DNA of 64,000 bases, taken from an uncultured bacterium (GTDB lineage Bacteria; Bacillota; Clostridia; Lachnospirales; Lachnospiraceae). Below are positions 24,766-32,963 of this stretch, in pieces (position 1 is the first letter of the stretch; each line of letters begins with the position of its first letter). The notes below the pieces were generated by a model. That model ran no database searches and had not been told where the DNA came from. It saw nothing but the letters and a program-made list of their open reading frames with translations. The position numbers and the translations under genes were made by a program. The DNA lies in assembly GCA_947243845.1 (NCBI GenBank), contig CAMXIF010000012.1:34555-98554 (forward strand), read 5' to 3'.

Positions 24766-25260
24766 CTAACGGTTTTTGGAATTGGTGTTTGTATTGTTGT
24801 TAGTAGTATTGTTGCCAGTACCTGTTACATCGTCAACCATGTTCTCAACACCGGTAGCCGCATCGTCAATGATGTCGGAAGCAGCGTTGCCGGCGTCATC
24901 GATCGCATCACCGACAGCACTTCCTGTACCGTTTGTGCCTGTATTATTGTTGTCACCGGCTGTTACATCGTTCACATTATCGTTATTACCGATGCCGGTA
25001 GTACCATTATCTGTGACACCGGTGCCGTTATCTGTACCGGTCATACCGTCATTTGCGATACCGTTGTCAGTTGTTACAGTGCCATTGTCTGTACCATTAT
25101 CTGTACCTGTGGTGGTGTCAGAAGTGGTTCCGATACCTGTCTGTGTGCCGTTTGTGTTATTTTCATTACCGGCATCATTGTTTCTGCTGCCACAGGCGGT
25201 GATCACGGACATGGTCAGTACCATGAGAGAAACAAATAGCAGTGTTCTTACTTTTTTCAT
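24766..25260 (-). CDS. Low-complexity lipoprotein
   Basis: 164 residues. MKKVRTLLFVSLMVLTMSVITACGS is a lipoprotein signal with the lipobox ITAC, so the cysteine should be lipidated on the cell surface. The remainder is rich in Asn, Thr, Gly and Asp, with repeats such as TGTDNGT and TTDNG, then a short helical part (SAVGDAIDDAGNAASDIIDDAATGVENMVDDVTG) and an Asn/Thr tail. No catalytic domain. The start follows GAGGTGAAATC. It may be a wall-spanning or matrix-type surface protein; function unknown. Confidence 0.75.
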   Translation of the reverse strand: MKKVRTLLFVSLMVLTMSVITACGSRNNDAGNENNTNGTQTGIGTTSDTTTGTDNGTDNGTVTTDNGIANDGMTGTDNGTGVTDNGTTGIGNNDNVNDVTAGDNNNTGTNGTGSAVGDAIDDAGNAASDIIDDAATGVENMVDDVTGTGNNTTNNNTNTNSKNR

Positions 25261-25442
25261 GATTTCACCTCGTTTCTGCGCCGTTTTGCGCATAGTTTGC
25301 TGATATTGAAACAGAATGTTTGGTAAACTTCCTGTTCTTATGTTATTATGTCTGTTAGATAGCAAAATATTCGCTGTGTATTTTTGGGAATATAAGAAAA
25401 TAGTAATAAGAAAATAATAATAGGAAGTGAAGGAAGACAGAC

Positions 25443-26243
25443 ATGGAATTTCGTCCCTGTATCGATATTCATAATGGCAGTGTCAAACAGATCGTAGGAG
25501 GAAGCTTGAAAGATCAGGGAGATCAGGCCAGTGAAAACTTTGTAGCTGCGCAGGATGCCGTTTTTTTTGCCAGACTTTATCAACAACATGATGTCAAAAA
25601 CGGACACGTCATACTCTTAAATCCGGTCACATCACCTTATTATAGGAAAACAAAACAACAGGCGCTTGAAGCCCTGCGCGCCTATCCGGATGGGCTGCAG
25701 GCAGGAGGCGGCATTACACCGGACAATGCGGGTGAATTTCTGGATGCAGGGGCAAGTCATGTGATCGTCACTTCCTATGTGTTCCAGAACGGACAGATTC
25801 AGTATGAGAGACTGCGGGAACTGGTACAGAAAGTGGGCAGAAGGAATCTGGTGCTGGATTTGAGTGTCCGCAAAAAAGAAGGACGTTATTATATTGTGAC
25901 CGACCGATGGCAAAAATATACCGATGTGGAACTGACTGAAAGAACAATGGAGGAATTGTCTCTTTATTGCGATGAATTTTTAGTTCATGCGGTGGATGTG
26001 GAAGGAAAAGCATCCGGAATTGAGGAACCTGTAGCAAAACTTTTGGGGGATTGGGGTAAACTGCCTGTTACCTATGCGGGCGGCGTCCACGACTTTCAGG
26101 ATTTGGAGCGATTAAAGATATTAGGGAAAAACCGCGTGCATGTAACCATCGGCAGCGCGTTGGATCTGTTTGGAGGGCATATGCAGTTTGAGGAAGTGCT
26201 TCGGTTTACCGGATATACTACAAAAAAGAACCTGTCACATTGA
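25443..26243 (+). CDS. hisA: Phosphoribosylformimino-AICAR ribotide isomerase, eukaryotic (HIS6) type
   Basis: 266 residues of the HisA TIM barrel in its eukaryotic-type version: FRPCIDIHNGSVKQIVGGSL at the N-terminus, LQAGGGITPDNAGEFLDAGASHVIVTSYVF, VLDLSVRKKEGRYYIVTDRWQKYTD and VTYAGGVHDFQDLERLK. It isomerises ProFAR to PRFAR in histidine synthesis. It is not near other his genes here. The stop codon lies inside the terminator stem. Confidence 0.88.
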   Translation: MEFRPCIDIHNGSVKQIVGGSLKDQGDQASENFVAAQDAVFFARLYQQHDVKNGHVILLNPVTSPYYRKTKQQALEALRAYPDGLQAGGGITPDNAGEFLDAGASHVIVTSYVFQNGQIQYERLRELVQKVGRRNLVLDLSVRKKEGRYYIVTDRWQKYTDVELTERTMEELSLYCDEFLVHAVDVEGKASGIEEPVAKLLGDWGKLPVTYAGGVHDFQDLERLKILGKNRVHVTIGSALDLFGGHMQFEEVLRFTGYTTKKNLSH

Positions 26244-26257
26244 CAGGTTCTCTTTTT
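26227..26257 (+). terminator. Terminator overlapping the hisA stop
   Basis: AGAACCTGTCA (26227-26237) and TGACAGGTTCT (26241-26251) form a perfect 11-bp stem with a 3-base loop, then CTTTTT. The second arm contains the stop codon TGA. Confidence 0.8.
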
Positions 26258-26362
26258 CTCTAATCCGTTACAACAATATTGCTGATTCTAAATAAAATTT
26301 ACAATTTATATTTAAGAACAGGCACATCGTGATACTGATTATCGATGTTATAAGTCCGATGC

Positions 26363-26563
26363 TTATAACTTTGTTACATTTACGGCCTGAGGTCCTTTTT
26401 CTCCGTTTACTACTTCATACTCAACCTCAGCGCCCTCTTCGAGGGACTTGAAGCCTTCCATGTTAAGTCCTGAATAGTGAACGAATACGTCATTACCCTG
26501 CTCATCGGAAATAAAGCCGTATCCTTTTTGGTTGTTAAACCACTTTACTGTACCTTTGTTCAT
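26363..26563 (-). CDS. csp: Cold shock protein
   Basis: 66 residues, a single cold-shock domain that binds single-stranded RNA and DNA. RNP1 is KGYGFI and RNP2 is VFVHY. ATG at 26563 follows TGGAGGTATCATA. The transcript has a leader of roughly 45 bases, which is shorter than the long thermoregulated leaders of enteric cspA. Confidence 0.93.
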   Translation of the reverse strand: MNKGTVKWFNNQKGYGFISDEQGNDVFVHYSGLNMEGFKSLEEGAEVEYEVVNGEKGPQAVNVTKL

Positions 26564-26613
26564 TATGATACCTCCACGAATATTAAAAAGTACGTTGACT
26601 CGGCAACACCCAT

Positions 26614-26642
26614 AGAATAGCATATATCCTTATAAATGTAAA
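26614..26642 (-). promoter_or_regulatory. Promoter of the cold shock gene
   Basis: On the - strand TTTACA (26642-26637) and TATTCT (26619-26614) are spaced 17 bases apart, ending about 50 bases before the start codon. Confidence 0.5.
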
Positions 26643-26700
26643 GCGTTGTTTTCTGATTATTTAAGGGATTTTTAAAGAAAAAATTTTATGTAAACAAACA

Positions 26701-26730
26701 TTGCTATCTATATGTCATCTGTGGTATAAT
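26701..26730 (+). promoter_or_regulatory. Promoter of the LytM-like gene
   Basis: TTGCTA (26701-26706), an 18-base spacer and TATAAT (26725-26730) with an extended TG upstream (GTGGTATAAT), 38 bases before the GTG start. Confidence 0.55.
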
Positions 26731-26768
26731 GGGAACGGGATTCTCGACATATCGGAGGTAATCTTTTA

Positions 26769-27491
26769 GTGAGTGCATCAGAAAACGGGAAGAGGAAGAG
26801 AAGATTTAATTATACGATCATGATCTTCACGGACTCCAAAGAAGGCAGTATCAGGCAGCTTCGGATCGATCCCGGGGTAATTGAAACATTGTTCATAGTC
26901 CTGCTTGCAGCTATCATCATCTTAGTGGTTGTAAACAGCAGGCGGGGTGATATGATCACAGCGCTTAAAGAAGAAAAACAAAAGCAGATGGAGCAGATAG
27001 AGACGCTCGAAGAAGAGAACCAGAACCTTGTGCTCTTGCATGATGAATTGTCGGATAAAGTTACGATTTTAAGTGATACCATCAATCAAAAAGTGGAACA
27101 GGAGGAAGCGAAGGAAGCAGAGGAGGCACAGGCGCATATGCCGGTAGGGTTCCCGATGTCTTCTTCCGCGTCCATGCAGGAGGCAGACACAGAAGAACCC
27201 ATGGTGAAGTTAAACGGTTCGGAAGGCGCCAGCATCGTTGCTTCGGGAGCCGGTAAAGTTCTTTCCATCACGACAGGCAGTTCCTACCTGCACTGTGTCA
27301 GGATCGATCATGGCAACGGCTATGTCAGCATCTATCGCAATGACGGCGAAGTCATGCTCAAAGAGGGGGACGAGCTGGTCAGAGGATCGATTATCTTCGT
27401 GATTGGTGAGGAAAACACCGAACTGGGATACCAGATTACCTATGACGAGAAATACATGGAGCCCATGGAATTATTAAATATAGATGGTTGA
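26769..27491 (+). CDS. Membrane-anchored coiled-coil protein with degenerate LytM/M23 domain
   Basis: 240 residues starting at GTG. There is a basic N-terminal tail, one membrane span (residues about 38-58, LFIVLLAAIIILVVV), a coiled coil (residues about 60-115, rich in Glu, Lys and Leu), and a C-terminal LytM-like lobe (GAGKVLSITTGSSYLHCVRIDHGNGYVSIYRNDGE). The HxxxD zinc motif is absent and the final HxH is replaced (YRND), so it cannot be an active M23 peptidase. It probably acts as a regulator or scaffold at the cell wall, like other inactive LytM proteins. Confidence 0.75.
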   Translation: MSASENGKRKRRFNYTIMIFTDSKEGSIRQLRIDPGVIETLFIVLLAAIIILVVVNSRRGDMITALKEEKQKQMEQIETLEEENQNLVLLHDELSDKVTILSDTINQKVEQEEAKEAEEAQAHMPVGFPMSSSASMQEADTEEPMVKLNGSEGASIVASGAGKVLSITTGSSYLHCVRIDHGNGYVSIYRNDGEVMLKEGDELVRGSIIFVIGEENTELGYQITYDEKYMEPMELLNIDG

Positions 27492-27528
27492 TGGATGCAT
27501 CTGGCGGCAAAGCTATTTCCGAATGCAA

Positions 27529-27819
27529 TTACTTTTGGGTGAGCCGCTCAAAAATCAGATCATATCCATCATTTCCATAGTTAAGGGACCGGTTGACACG
27601 GCTGATTGTAGCAGTGGAAGCACCGGTCTTTTCTGCGATTTCCAGATAAGTCTTATGGGATTTTAACATGGAAGCTACTTCAAAGCGCTGGGACAGCGAG
27701 AGCAGCTCATTGACCGTACACAGGTCTTCAAAAAAATCATAACATTCGTCCACGGATTCCAGACAGAGGATTGCCCGGAACAGATGATCCACAGCATCGT
27801 TTTTAATCTTTTTATTCAT
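27529..27819 (-). CDS. YerC/YecD-family TrpR-like protein
   Basis: 96 residues of the YerC/YecD family, related to TrpR. LCTVNELLSLSQRFEVASMLKSHKTYLEIAEKTGASTATISRVNRSLNYGNDGY contains the TrpR-type helix-turn-helix (EIAEKTGASTATISRVNRSL). It is likely a DNA-binding regulator. ATG at 27819 follows AAGGAGGTTCTTT. Target unknown. Confidence 0.88.
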   Translation of the reverse strand: MNKKIKNDAVDHLFRAILCLESVDECYDFFEDLCTVNELLSLSQRFEVASMLKSHKTYLEIAEKTGASTATISRVNRSLNYGNDGYDLIFERLTQK

Positions 27820-27950
27820 AAAGAACCTCCTTATACTTTCATACGTTAAAACTTTACAGCTGTTATGTATCAATATAACACGGATGGACTGTTTTGTAAA
27901 CAGCAAAAGCATCGTAATAAATTACAAAAAGGGCTTATAAAATAAAATAC

Positions 27951-27979
27951 TTGTCATGTAGTAATAAAAACTATATAAT
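27951..27979 (+). promoter_or_regulatory. Promoter of the DUF1836-Hpt operon
   Basis: TTGTCA (27951-27956) and TATAAT (27974-27979) at 17-base spacing, 43 bases before the start codon at 28022. Confidence 0.65.
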
Positions 27980-28021
27980 AGAGTGTAAGTATTATTATAG
28001 AAGGTTATAGAAGGTGTAAAA

Positions 28022-28699
28022 ATGACAATCAACATGGAAGATTTGTTGAGCAGCATATTAGGCAGCCTGGACAGGCTTGAGTATATTCGTTCGGAGGATA
28101 TTCCGGATATTGACCTGTATATGGATCAGGTGACGACCTTTATGGAGTCCCATCTGAAAAATTCTGTCAGAAATCCGCTGAGTGATAAGATTCTGACAAA
28201 GACGATGATCAATAATTATGCTAAGAATGATCTGCTGCCGCCGCCGGTCAGGAAGAAATATTCCAAAGACCATGTACTGCTTCTTATTTTTATCTATTAT
28301 TATAAGGGAATCCTGTCGATCAATGATATCCAGGAACTTTTAAGGCCGATCAAAGAGAAGTTTTTTGACAAGGGAACGGCTTTTAACCTGTCTTCCGTTT
28401 ATGAGGAAGTACTGGGATTGGAATTGGATCAGACAGCGGTGATGAAGACGGATCTGGAAGAGAAGTTTCAGATCGCCCAAAAGTCGTTTGCAGATGCACC
28501 GGAGGATTCGCAGGAATTTCTGAGGATTTTCTCCTTTATCTGTATGCTGAGTTTTGATGTCTACATCAAGACCCTTTTGATAGAGAAGATGATAGATGGA
28601 TTTGTCACCAAAAAGAATGAGAAGGAACACAAAAAGACAAAGCCGCAGGAAAAGCAGAGCAAAAAGGAAGAAACAGGCCATTCCGGCATGGAGGACTAA
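28022..28699 (+). CDS. DUF1836 protein
   Basis: 225 residues of the Bacillota DUF1836 family. TKTMINNYAKNDLLPPPVRKKYSKDHVLLLIFIYYYKGILSINDIQELL looks like a MerR-like winged helix, consistent with DNA binding, and the tail is a lysine/glutamate-rich segment (KKNEKEHKKTKPQEKQSKKEE). It abuts the Hpt gene with no gap, so the two are probably co-expressed. Confidence 0.82.
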   Translation: MTINMEDLLSSILGSLDRLEYIRSEDIPDIDLYMDQVTTFMESHLKNSVRNPLSDKILTKTMINNYAKNDLLPPPVRKKYSKDHVLLLIFIYYYKGILSINDIQELLRPIKEKFFDKGTAFNLSSVYEEVLGLELDQTAVMKTDLEEKFQIAQKSFADAPEDSQEFLRIFSFICMLSFDVYIKTLLIEKMIDGFVTKKNEKEHKKTKPQEKQSKKEETGHSGMED

Positions 28700-29071
28700 A
28701 TGAGACAGGTACGGACGATTGATGATCTGGCGGACAGAGGGTTTGATGTACAGGAAGGTATCGCGATGTGCGCCGGGGATGAGGAACTTTATCTGGAAGT
28801 GCTGCAGGAAGCGTTTGAAGAGGGTGAGGAGAAGATTCCCCTGATCAGAAAACTCTATGAGCAGCGGGATTACGAGCGCTATATGGTGGAGGTGCATGGG
28901 CTGAAAAATGCCATGCGTTCCATTGGGGCCATGCATCTTTCCGAGGCTGCCAAAGAGCAGGAATTTGCGGTAAAAGAACAGGATTACGGCAAGGTTGACG
29001 AGAAGGTAGAGACTTTGCTTGCCGAGTACCAGGATGTGGTGGATGCGCTGCGGGAACTTCTGGATGACTAG
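28700..29071 (+). CDS. Histidine phosphotransfer (Hpt) domain protein
   Basis: 123 residues forming one Hpt four-helix domain. YMVEVHGLKNAMRSIGAMHLSEAAKEQE carries the phosphorylatable histidine (His66, in the HGLKNAxxxIGA motif). It would relay phosphate between a histidine kinase and response regulators, neither of which is in the window. It directly follows the DUF1836 gene, and a terminator follows it. Confidence 0.85.
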   Translation: MRQVRTIDDLADRGFDVQEGIAMCAGDEELYLEVLQEAFEEGEEKIPLIRKLYEQRDYERYMVEVHGLKNAMRSIGAMHLSEAAKEQEFAVKEQDYGKVDEKVETLLAEYQDVVDALRELLDD

Positions 29072-29158
29072 AAAGGATGACAGACTTACGGAACGCCGCA
29101 GGACATTCGGAGAAAAATATTTAGTTTACATAATATAGAAACGATATAGAAACAACAA

Positions 29159-29197
29159 CTAACGCCCGGCATATAATCTGTCGGGCGTTAGTTTTAT
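29159..29197 (+). terminator. Terminator after the Hpt gene
   Basis: CTAACGCCCG (29159-29168) and CGGGCGTTAG (29182-29191) form a perfect 10-bp stem followed by TTTTAT. Confidence 0.75.
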
Positions 29198-29238
29198 AGA
29201 ATAGGAAAGTTCTTTGCCTATTCGGTGCTGTGACTGCT

Positions 29239-29682
29239 TTATTTCGCTGCCTTTTGGGCAAAAGAGGGGTCTACCAGATCCGCGTAGGGAACTCTGCCAT
29301 CCAGTTCGCCGGCTTCTTCCAGGATGTTCTGCAGAAGCGTGAAGCTGTCTTCTTCAAAGATCAGATCTTCTTTCCAGGTATCCTGGGCGGCATAACGCCC
29401 TACGATGGTTTCGATGGTGGCAAGGTCGGTCTCCGCGAACTGCGGCTGTATTATCTTTGCAATCTCTGCGGGGGTGTGCGTTTGTACGTAGTCCATGCCT
29501 TTTTGTAAAGCCCTGGTGAAGGCTTCAATCACAGCGGGGTTTTCCGCCAGATAGCTCTTCTTGGCGGAGAAGGCCGTGTAGGGCACATAGCCGGAATCTT
29601 CTCCCAGAGAGGCGACCACATAGCCATCGCCCTTTTCTTCCAAGGAGGTGGCGTGGGGTTCGAATTCAACAGTGAATAATTT
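29239..29682 (-). pseudogene. NMT1-type ABC substrate-binding protein, C-terminal part cut by prophage
   Basis: The frame reads VEFEPHATSLEEKGDGYVVASLGEDSGYVPYTAF and continues to AKKSYLAENPAVIEAFTRALQKGMDYVQTHTPAEIAKIIQP, the C-terminal lobe of NMT1/ThiY-like (nitrate, taurine or thiamine-precursor) solute-binding proteins. About 145 residues remain of roughly 330. Upstream the frame ends at a stop (29683-29685) next to the phage integrase gene, so the signal peptide and N-lobe lie on the other side of the prophage, outside the window. The true transporter substrate is unknown. Confidence 0.75.
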
Positions 29683-29700
29683 TTACTACTCCAATCAAAT
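29668..29700. other. Left prophage junction (attachment region)
   Basis: Chromosomal coding sequence of the substrate-binding protein is recognisable up to about 29668, and the integrase gene ends at 29695. The crossover must lie between these points. The core cannot be defined because the other junction is outside the window. Confidence 0.6.
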
Positions 29701-31056
29701 CAGAAAATTAAAACCGCTTATCTGGTGCGTATCACGGTCTATTTCTATACTCTTGATTGTGCTCTTCCAGAAGGCTTGTTTATGAGGTTTATCAAGCTTC
29801 TGGTATATTTCCTGCCAGTCACCGCTAAAGGCGGCTAAAAGGCTGTCGTAGGAACTCAAGGGTATTATCTTATCAGTCTTATCACATTCCTTTAACTTCT
29901 GATCGAGCAGGTCGTACTGCTCATCGTAATAACTCTCACTGATCCGTCCTTTTTGAAAAAGAATGTTCAGACGGTCAAGTTCTTTCCGGAGAGCATCCGC
30001 GTCATGGGGCTTGTGTTGCTGCTTATTCTTTAGCCGGATCTGGGTGATTTCTTCCTGCAGCCTGGCAGAAACATGGGTGAGCATATATTCTTCAATCTTG
30101 TGCTCTGTAAAGTGTGCGCAGCTGTGCCGGCCGAACTTGTTACCACATCGGTATTTTATATAGATGCTCTCGCCGCCATTCTTGAGTTTTTGCTTTTTCC
30201 TGTAACCGGTGTAGTTATTGCCGCACCAGGGGCATTTGATCAGGGAAGAAAAAAGGTATGGATCATAGCGGCCGGCCGTATAGGTTTTCGCAGAAGTGAT
30301 CTGCCGGAACTTCTGCAGTTCTTCCCAGGTTATGTATGGTTCGCAGTAATTAAGATTATCCTTATCCCTGCCGGCATAGGTCTCATTTTTGAAGAGCCGG
30401 TCAACCTTGTTACAGGACGGAGCCCTGTCGCCGTACTTTTCTTCCAGGTATCGGAGTGTATTCCGGATGGAATAGCAGGAACGGTAGTGGTCGTAGGCGT
30501 CCTCTATGATGTCAGAGACGGCCTCATCCTTTACCAGCCTTTTATCAACAATCTTGTAGCCATAGCAGGCACACATGCCGCTGGTGACTTCGCCAATGGA
30601 GCGTTTGTAGTCAAGGACCGCTTTGATACGTTCGGATGTACGGTCACATTCGGCCTGGTTGACGGAGAGCATGATGTTGATGACCATCTGGCCGTTGGCG
30701 GTGGAAGAGTCGTAGTTTTCATAGATGGTCTTCCAGTAGCAGTGATGAGCCTGCAGGATCTCTTCGGTGATGTTGTAGTCCTTGATGTTCCGGAACCACC
30801 GATCCAGCTTGGTGACCAGGATCATGTCTATCTTATCCTGCTTCACATCCTCCAGGAGCCGGAGCAGGCCTTTGCGGTGCTTCATCGGCTTGCGGGCGGA
30901 GATGCCTTCGTCTGCGTAGCAGTCTATGACTGTGTAGCCGTTTTTTTCAGCATATTCGGTGAGTGCCATCCGCTGTGCCGGCAGGGAAAGACCATTGAGA
31001 TGTTGTTCTTCGGTACTGACACGGATGTAGATGGCACATCGTTTTACTTTGTTCAT
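29695..31056 (-). CDS. Large serine recombinase (phage integrase)
   Basis: 453 residues. The N-terminal resolvase domain has the catalytic serine in YIRVSTEEQ (about residue 14), then LVTKLDRWFRNIKD. A recombinase domain follows (YGYKIVDKRLVKDEAVSDIIEDAYD), then a zinc ribbon (CPWCGNNYTGY with CGNKFGRHSC) and a coiled coil. It integrates and, with a directionality factor, excises the prophage. It lies at the very end of the element beside the interrupted host gene, as expected. Confidence 0.95.
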   Translation of the reverse strand: MNKVKRCAIYIRVSTEEQHLNGLSLPAQRMALTEYAEKNGYTVIDCYADEGISARKPMKHRKGLLRLLEDVKQDKIDMILVTKLDRWFRNIKDYNITEEILQAHHCYWKTIYENYDSSTANGQMVINIMLSVNQAECDRTSERIKAVLDYKRSIGEVTSGMCACYGYKIVDKRLVKDEAVSDIIEDAYDHYRSCYSIRNTLRYLEEKYGDRAPSCNKVDRLFKNETYAGRDKDNLNYCEPYITWEELQKFRQITSAKTYTAGRYDPYLFSSLIKCPWCGNNYTGYRKKQKLKNGGESIYIKYRCGNKFGRHSCAHFTEHKIEEYMLTHVSARLQEEITQIRLKNKQQHKPHDADALRKELDRLNILFQKGRISESYYDEQYDLLDQKLKECDKTDKIIPLSSYDSLLAAFSGDWQEIYQKLDKPHKQAFWKSTIKSIEIDRDTHQISGFNFLI

Positions 31057-31089
31057 GGCTAGCCTCCTGATGATAGGGTGATATGTAGG

Positions 31090-31716
31090 CTAAAACATTG
31101 CAAATAATTGAACCAGATAATCACCATTTATATCTGTTTCGTCTCGGTCCAAGGTTCTTTTACCAAATATTTTAAAATTATACCTTGTGTAAAATGACAG
31201 TAGCTTTTCGTTATCCTCACATTCGAGGTACATAAATCTTCCGCCAATCTCTCTTTGGATTTTGCGGATTTTGTTGACTGCCAGATAAAGCAAGTCGGAT
31301 CCGGAGATCAGGGTATCATTACCATTAGAAAAGTTTTTTCCTAATTGTGCAATCAGGGGAGCAGATACGGTATATTCTTGTTTGGCTTCGTCATAAACGC
31401 CCTGATTTTTAAGTTTTTTAGCTTCGCTATTGCTCAGTGCATTTCTATCAACAGTGATGACTTTAGATGTAATTGTATAGTATCCAACAAACTCACTATA
31501 TTTTTCATCGTCTGTTTGCCAAAAGACTAAATGCGTTTTAGCTGTAGTTCTTTTTGAAAATTCAATAGCTTTATATTTTATGAAATTTTCGATGTCTTTA
31601 TTTAATGGACACGAAAAAGAAGAGAGGATGGTTTTCGTCACATCCTCTCCCAGTTGGTCAATTATATTACTTAAATTCATTTCTACAAAATGTGTTTTGA
31701 CAAACTTTTGTTCCAT
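31090..31716 (-). CDS. GNAT-like acetyltransferase of a two-gene module
   Basis: About 208 residues. The C-terminal part (LLYLAVNKIRKIQREIGGRFMYLECEDNEKLLSFYTRYNFKIFGKR) is the GNAT end motif, with FYxRYxFK, and KTHLVFWQTDDEKYSEFVGYYTITSK is the central beta region. ATG at 31716 is one base after the stop of the small upstream gene (TGATATG), which suggests coupling; a TTG at 31734 would add six residues. The pair resembles acetyltransferase toxin-antitoxin modules, but the partner is not a clear ribbon-helix-helix protein, so the role is open. Confidence 0.65.
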   Translation of the reverse strand: MEQKFVKTHFVEMNLSNIIDQLGEDVTKTILSSFSCPLNKDIENFIKYKAIEFSKRTTAKTHLVFWQTDDEKYSEFVGYYTITSKVITVDRNALSNSEAKKLKNQGVYDEAKQEYTVSAPLIAQLGKNFSNGNDTLISGSDLLYLAVNKIRKIQREIGGRFMYLECEDNEKLLSFYTRYNFKIFGKRTLDRDETDINGDYLVQLFAMF

Positions 31717-31717
31717 A

Positions 31718-31894
31718 TCATATGTGTTTACCAAAGAATTCTTTGATATTGTCTCCCGTAAGTTCTTTACATTCTCTTGTAAGTTGTGCCGGTTTATACT
31801 TACGTCTTTCCGCTTCGCCTAAAGCGGAAACAAATGTATGGGCAAGCTGTTTGTCTCTTATTTTTATATTTTTTAAGATGCTTTTAGTTGCCAT
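31718..31894 (-). CDS. Small basic protein upstream of GNAT gene, possible antitoxin
   Basis: 58 residues, MATKSILKNIKIRDKQLAHTFVSALGEAERRKYKPAQ then LTRECKELTGDNIKEFFGKHI, basic and helical. GGAGGTGATACGT precedes the ATG at 31894. The intergenic stretch behind it (31895-32171, 277 bases) shows no gene; it holds a possible promoter with TATAGT on the - strand. Small size, position and coupling fit an antitoxin, but no known antitoxin fold is visible. Confidence 0.55.
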   Translation of the reverse strand: MATKSILKNIKIRDKQLAHTFVSALGEAERRKYKPAQLTRECKELTGDNIKEFFGKHI

Positions 31895-32171
31895 ACGTAT
31901 CACCTCCAAAATACAACGGCATATTCTCTGTTGTTAAAATACGCTTACACTATAGCATTTTTTCTTGATAATAACAAGAAACAGATGTTCTTTTTTATAT
32001 ATTATACGTAGCTGGATATGTACATATTCTATTTTCAAGGTGCAGATTGCTCAAAAAACTACAATGTGGATAAGTACACCTACTGACATGTCAAGGTATT
32101 GCATCCCACAAAGAATAAAAGATACAAGGGCTAATACCATTTTCATTTAGGAAAGCTCCCATCTTTCTTGA

Positions 32172-32900
32172 TTACTTAAAACAGATACCGCAACGAGAAT
32201 ATCCCTGTTCAATTAACTCTTCGACAGAGGCATTTGAAGTAGAATAATTTTGCGGTGCAATTTTTTTTACACTGTCACAGGTTTTATAGTGTATTTTCAT
32301 ACTGCTGGTGTTTAATACGTATAAATCATCTACCTGTTGTTGCGCTTCATTGTCATAAGTATTAAAATTATTATTTCCGGAAGCGTCTGCTGGTTTCGTA
32401 GCAGGTTCTACTGTGTTATCCTGAGAAGAGGATGCTGGAATATAAGTTACTTCTCCGGGCGATTCTTCCGAGGATTCAGGAATTATTTGCTGCCCTGAAT
32501 CAACCGGCATCACATCAACAGTATTTTCGACTGGAATTTCGTATTCACCGACATCTTCACTTACAGATGATTCGGCAATATCCGGCTCTTCAAATGTCCA
32601 GTCTTCGTTCATATCCTTATCTTGCGTAGATTTTATTGTTTTATTGGTATGCGTGTCTGAGGGAACATCTTCCTGATAACTGGCCGGGGGCATATTATCA
32701 GATTTTTCAGAAATGATATTGTGATCATCAACAGCTGCCTCGGCAATGTCAATTGGTAATGTAACATCTTTTTTCTTTGGAGAGAAACCTCCAAAAATTT
32801 CAGAGTAAATTAATATAAAACAGACTGACAAAAAAGCACAGACGCCAATTGATGCTACGAGCAGTGTTAGCCAGTGAAGTATACGGCTTTTCTTTTTCAT
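32172..32900 (-). CDS. Membrane-anchored protein with C-terminal Cys-rich domain
   Basis: 242 residues. A single N-terminal membrane span (WLTLLVASIGVCAFLSVCFILIY) is followed by a long acidic, Ser/Pro-rich low-complexity linker and a compact C-terminal domain, YVLNTSSMKIHYKTCDSVKKIAP then YSRCGICFK. That domain has the H-x3-C ... C-x2-C pattern of the Ada-like metal-binding fold often found at the end of extracytoplasmic Bacillota proteins. It is the last gene of the lysogeny cluster; it may be a lysogenic conversion product displayed outside the cell. Confidence 0.65.
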   Translation of the reverse strand: MKKKSRILHWLTLLVASIGVCAFLSVCFILIYSEIFGGFSPKKKDVTLPIDIAEAAVDDHNIISEKSDNMPPASYQEDVPSDTHTNKTIKSTQDKDMNEDWTFEEPDIAESSVSEDVGEYEIPVENTVDVMPVDSGQQIIPESSEESPGEVTYIPASSSQDNTVEPATKPADASGNNNFNTYDNEAQQQVDDLYVLNTSSMKIHYKTCDSVKKIAPQNYSTSNASVEELIEQGYSRCGICFK

Positions 32901-32963
32901 TAGAGAAACTCCCAATTTTATCTTTTTTTCAATTAATTGACTTTTTCATGGCACAATAACCGC

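Noticed and set aside
24760..25303. Two long + strand ORFs opposite the lipoprotein gene
   Set aside because: They are Val/Ile/Pro-rich mirror images of the Asn/Thr/Asp repeats, with no ribosome binding site, behind a bidirectional terminator.
30073..31062. 329-codon + strand ORF opposite the integrase
   Set aside because: The serine recombinase on the other strand has all family motifs and a ribosome binding site; the opposite frame has no recognisable domain.
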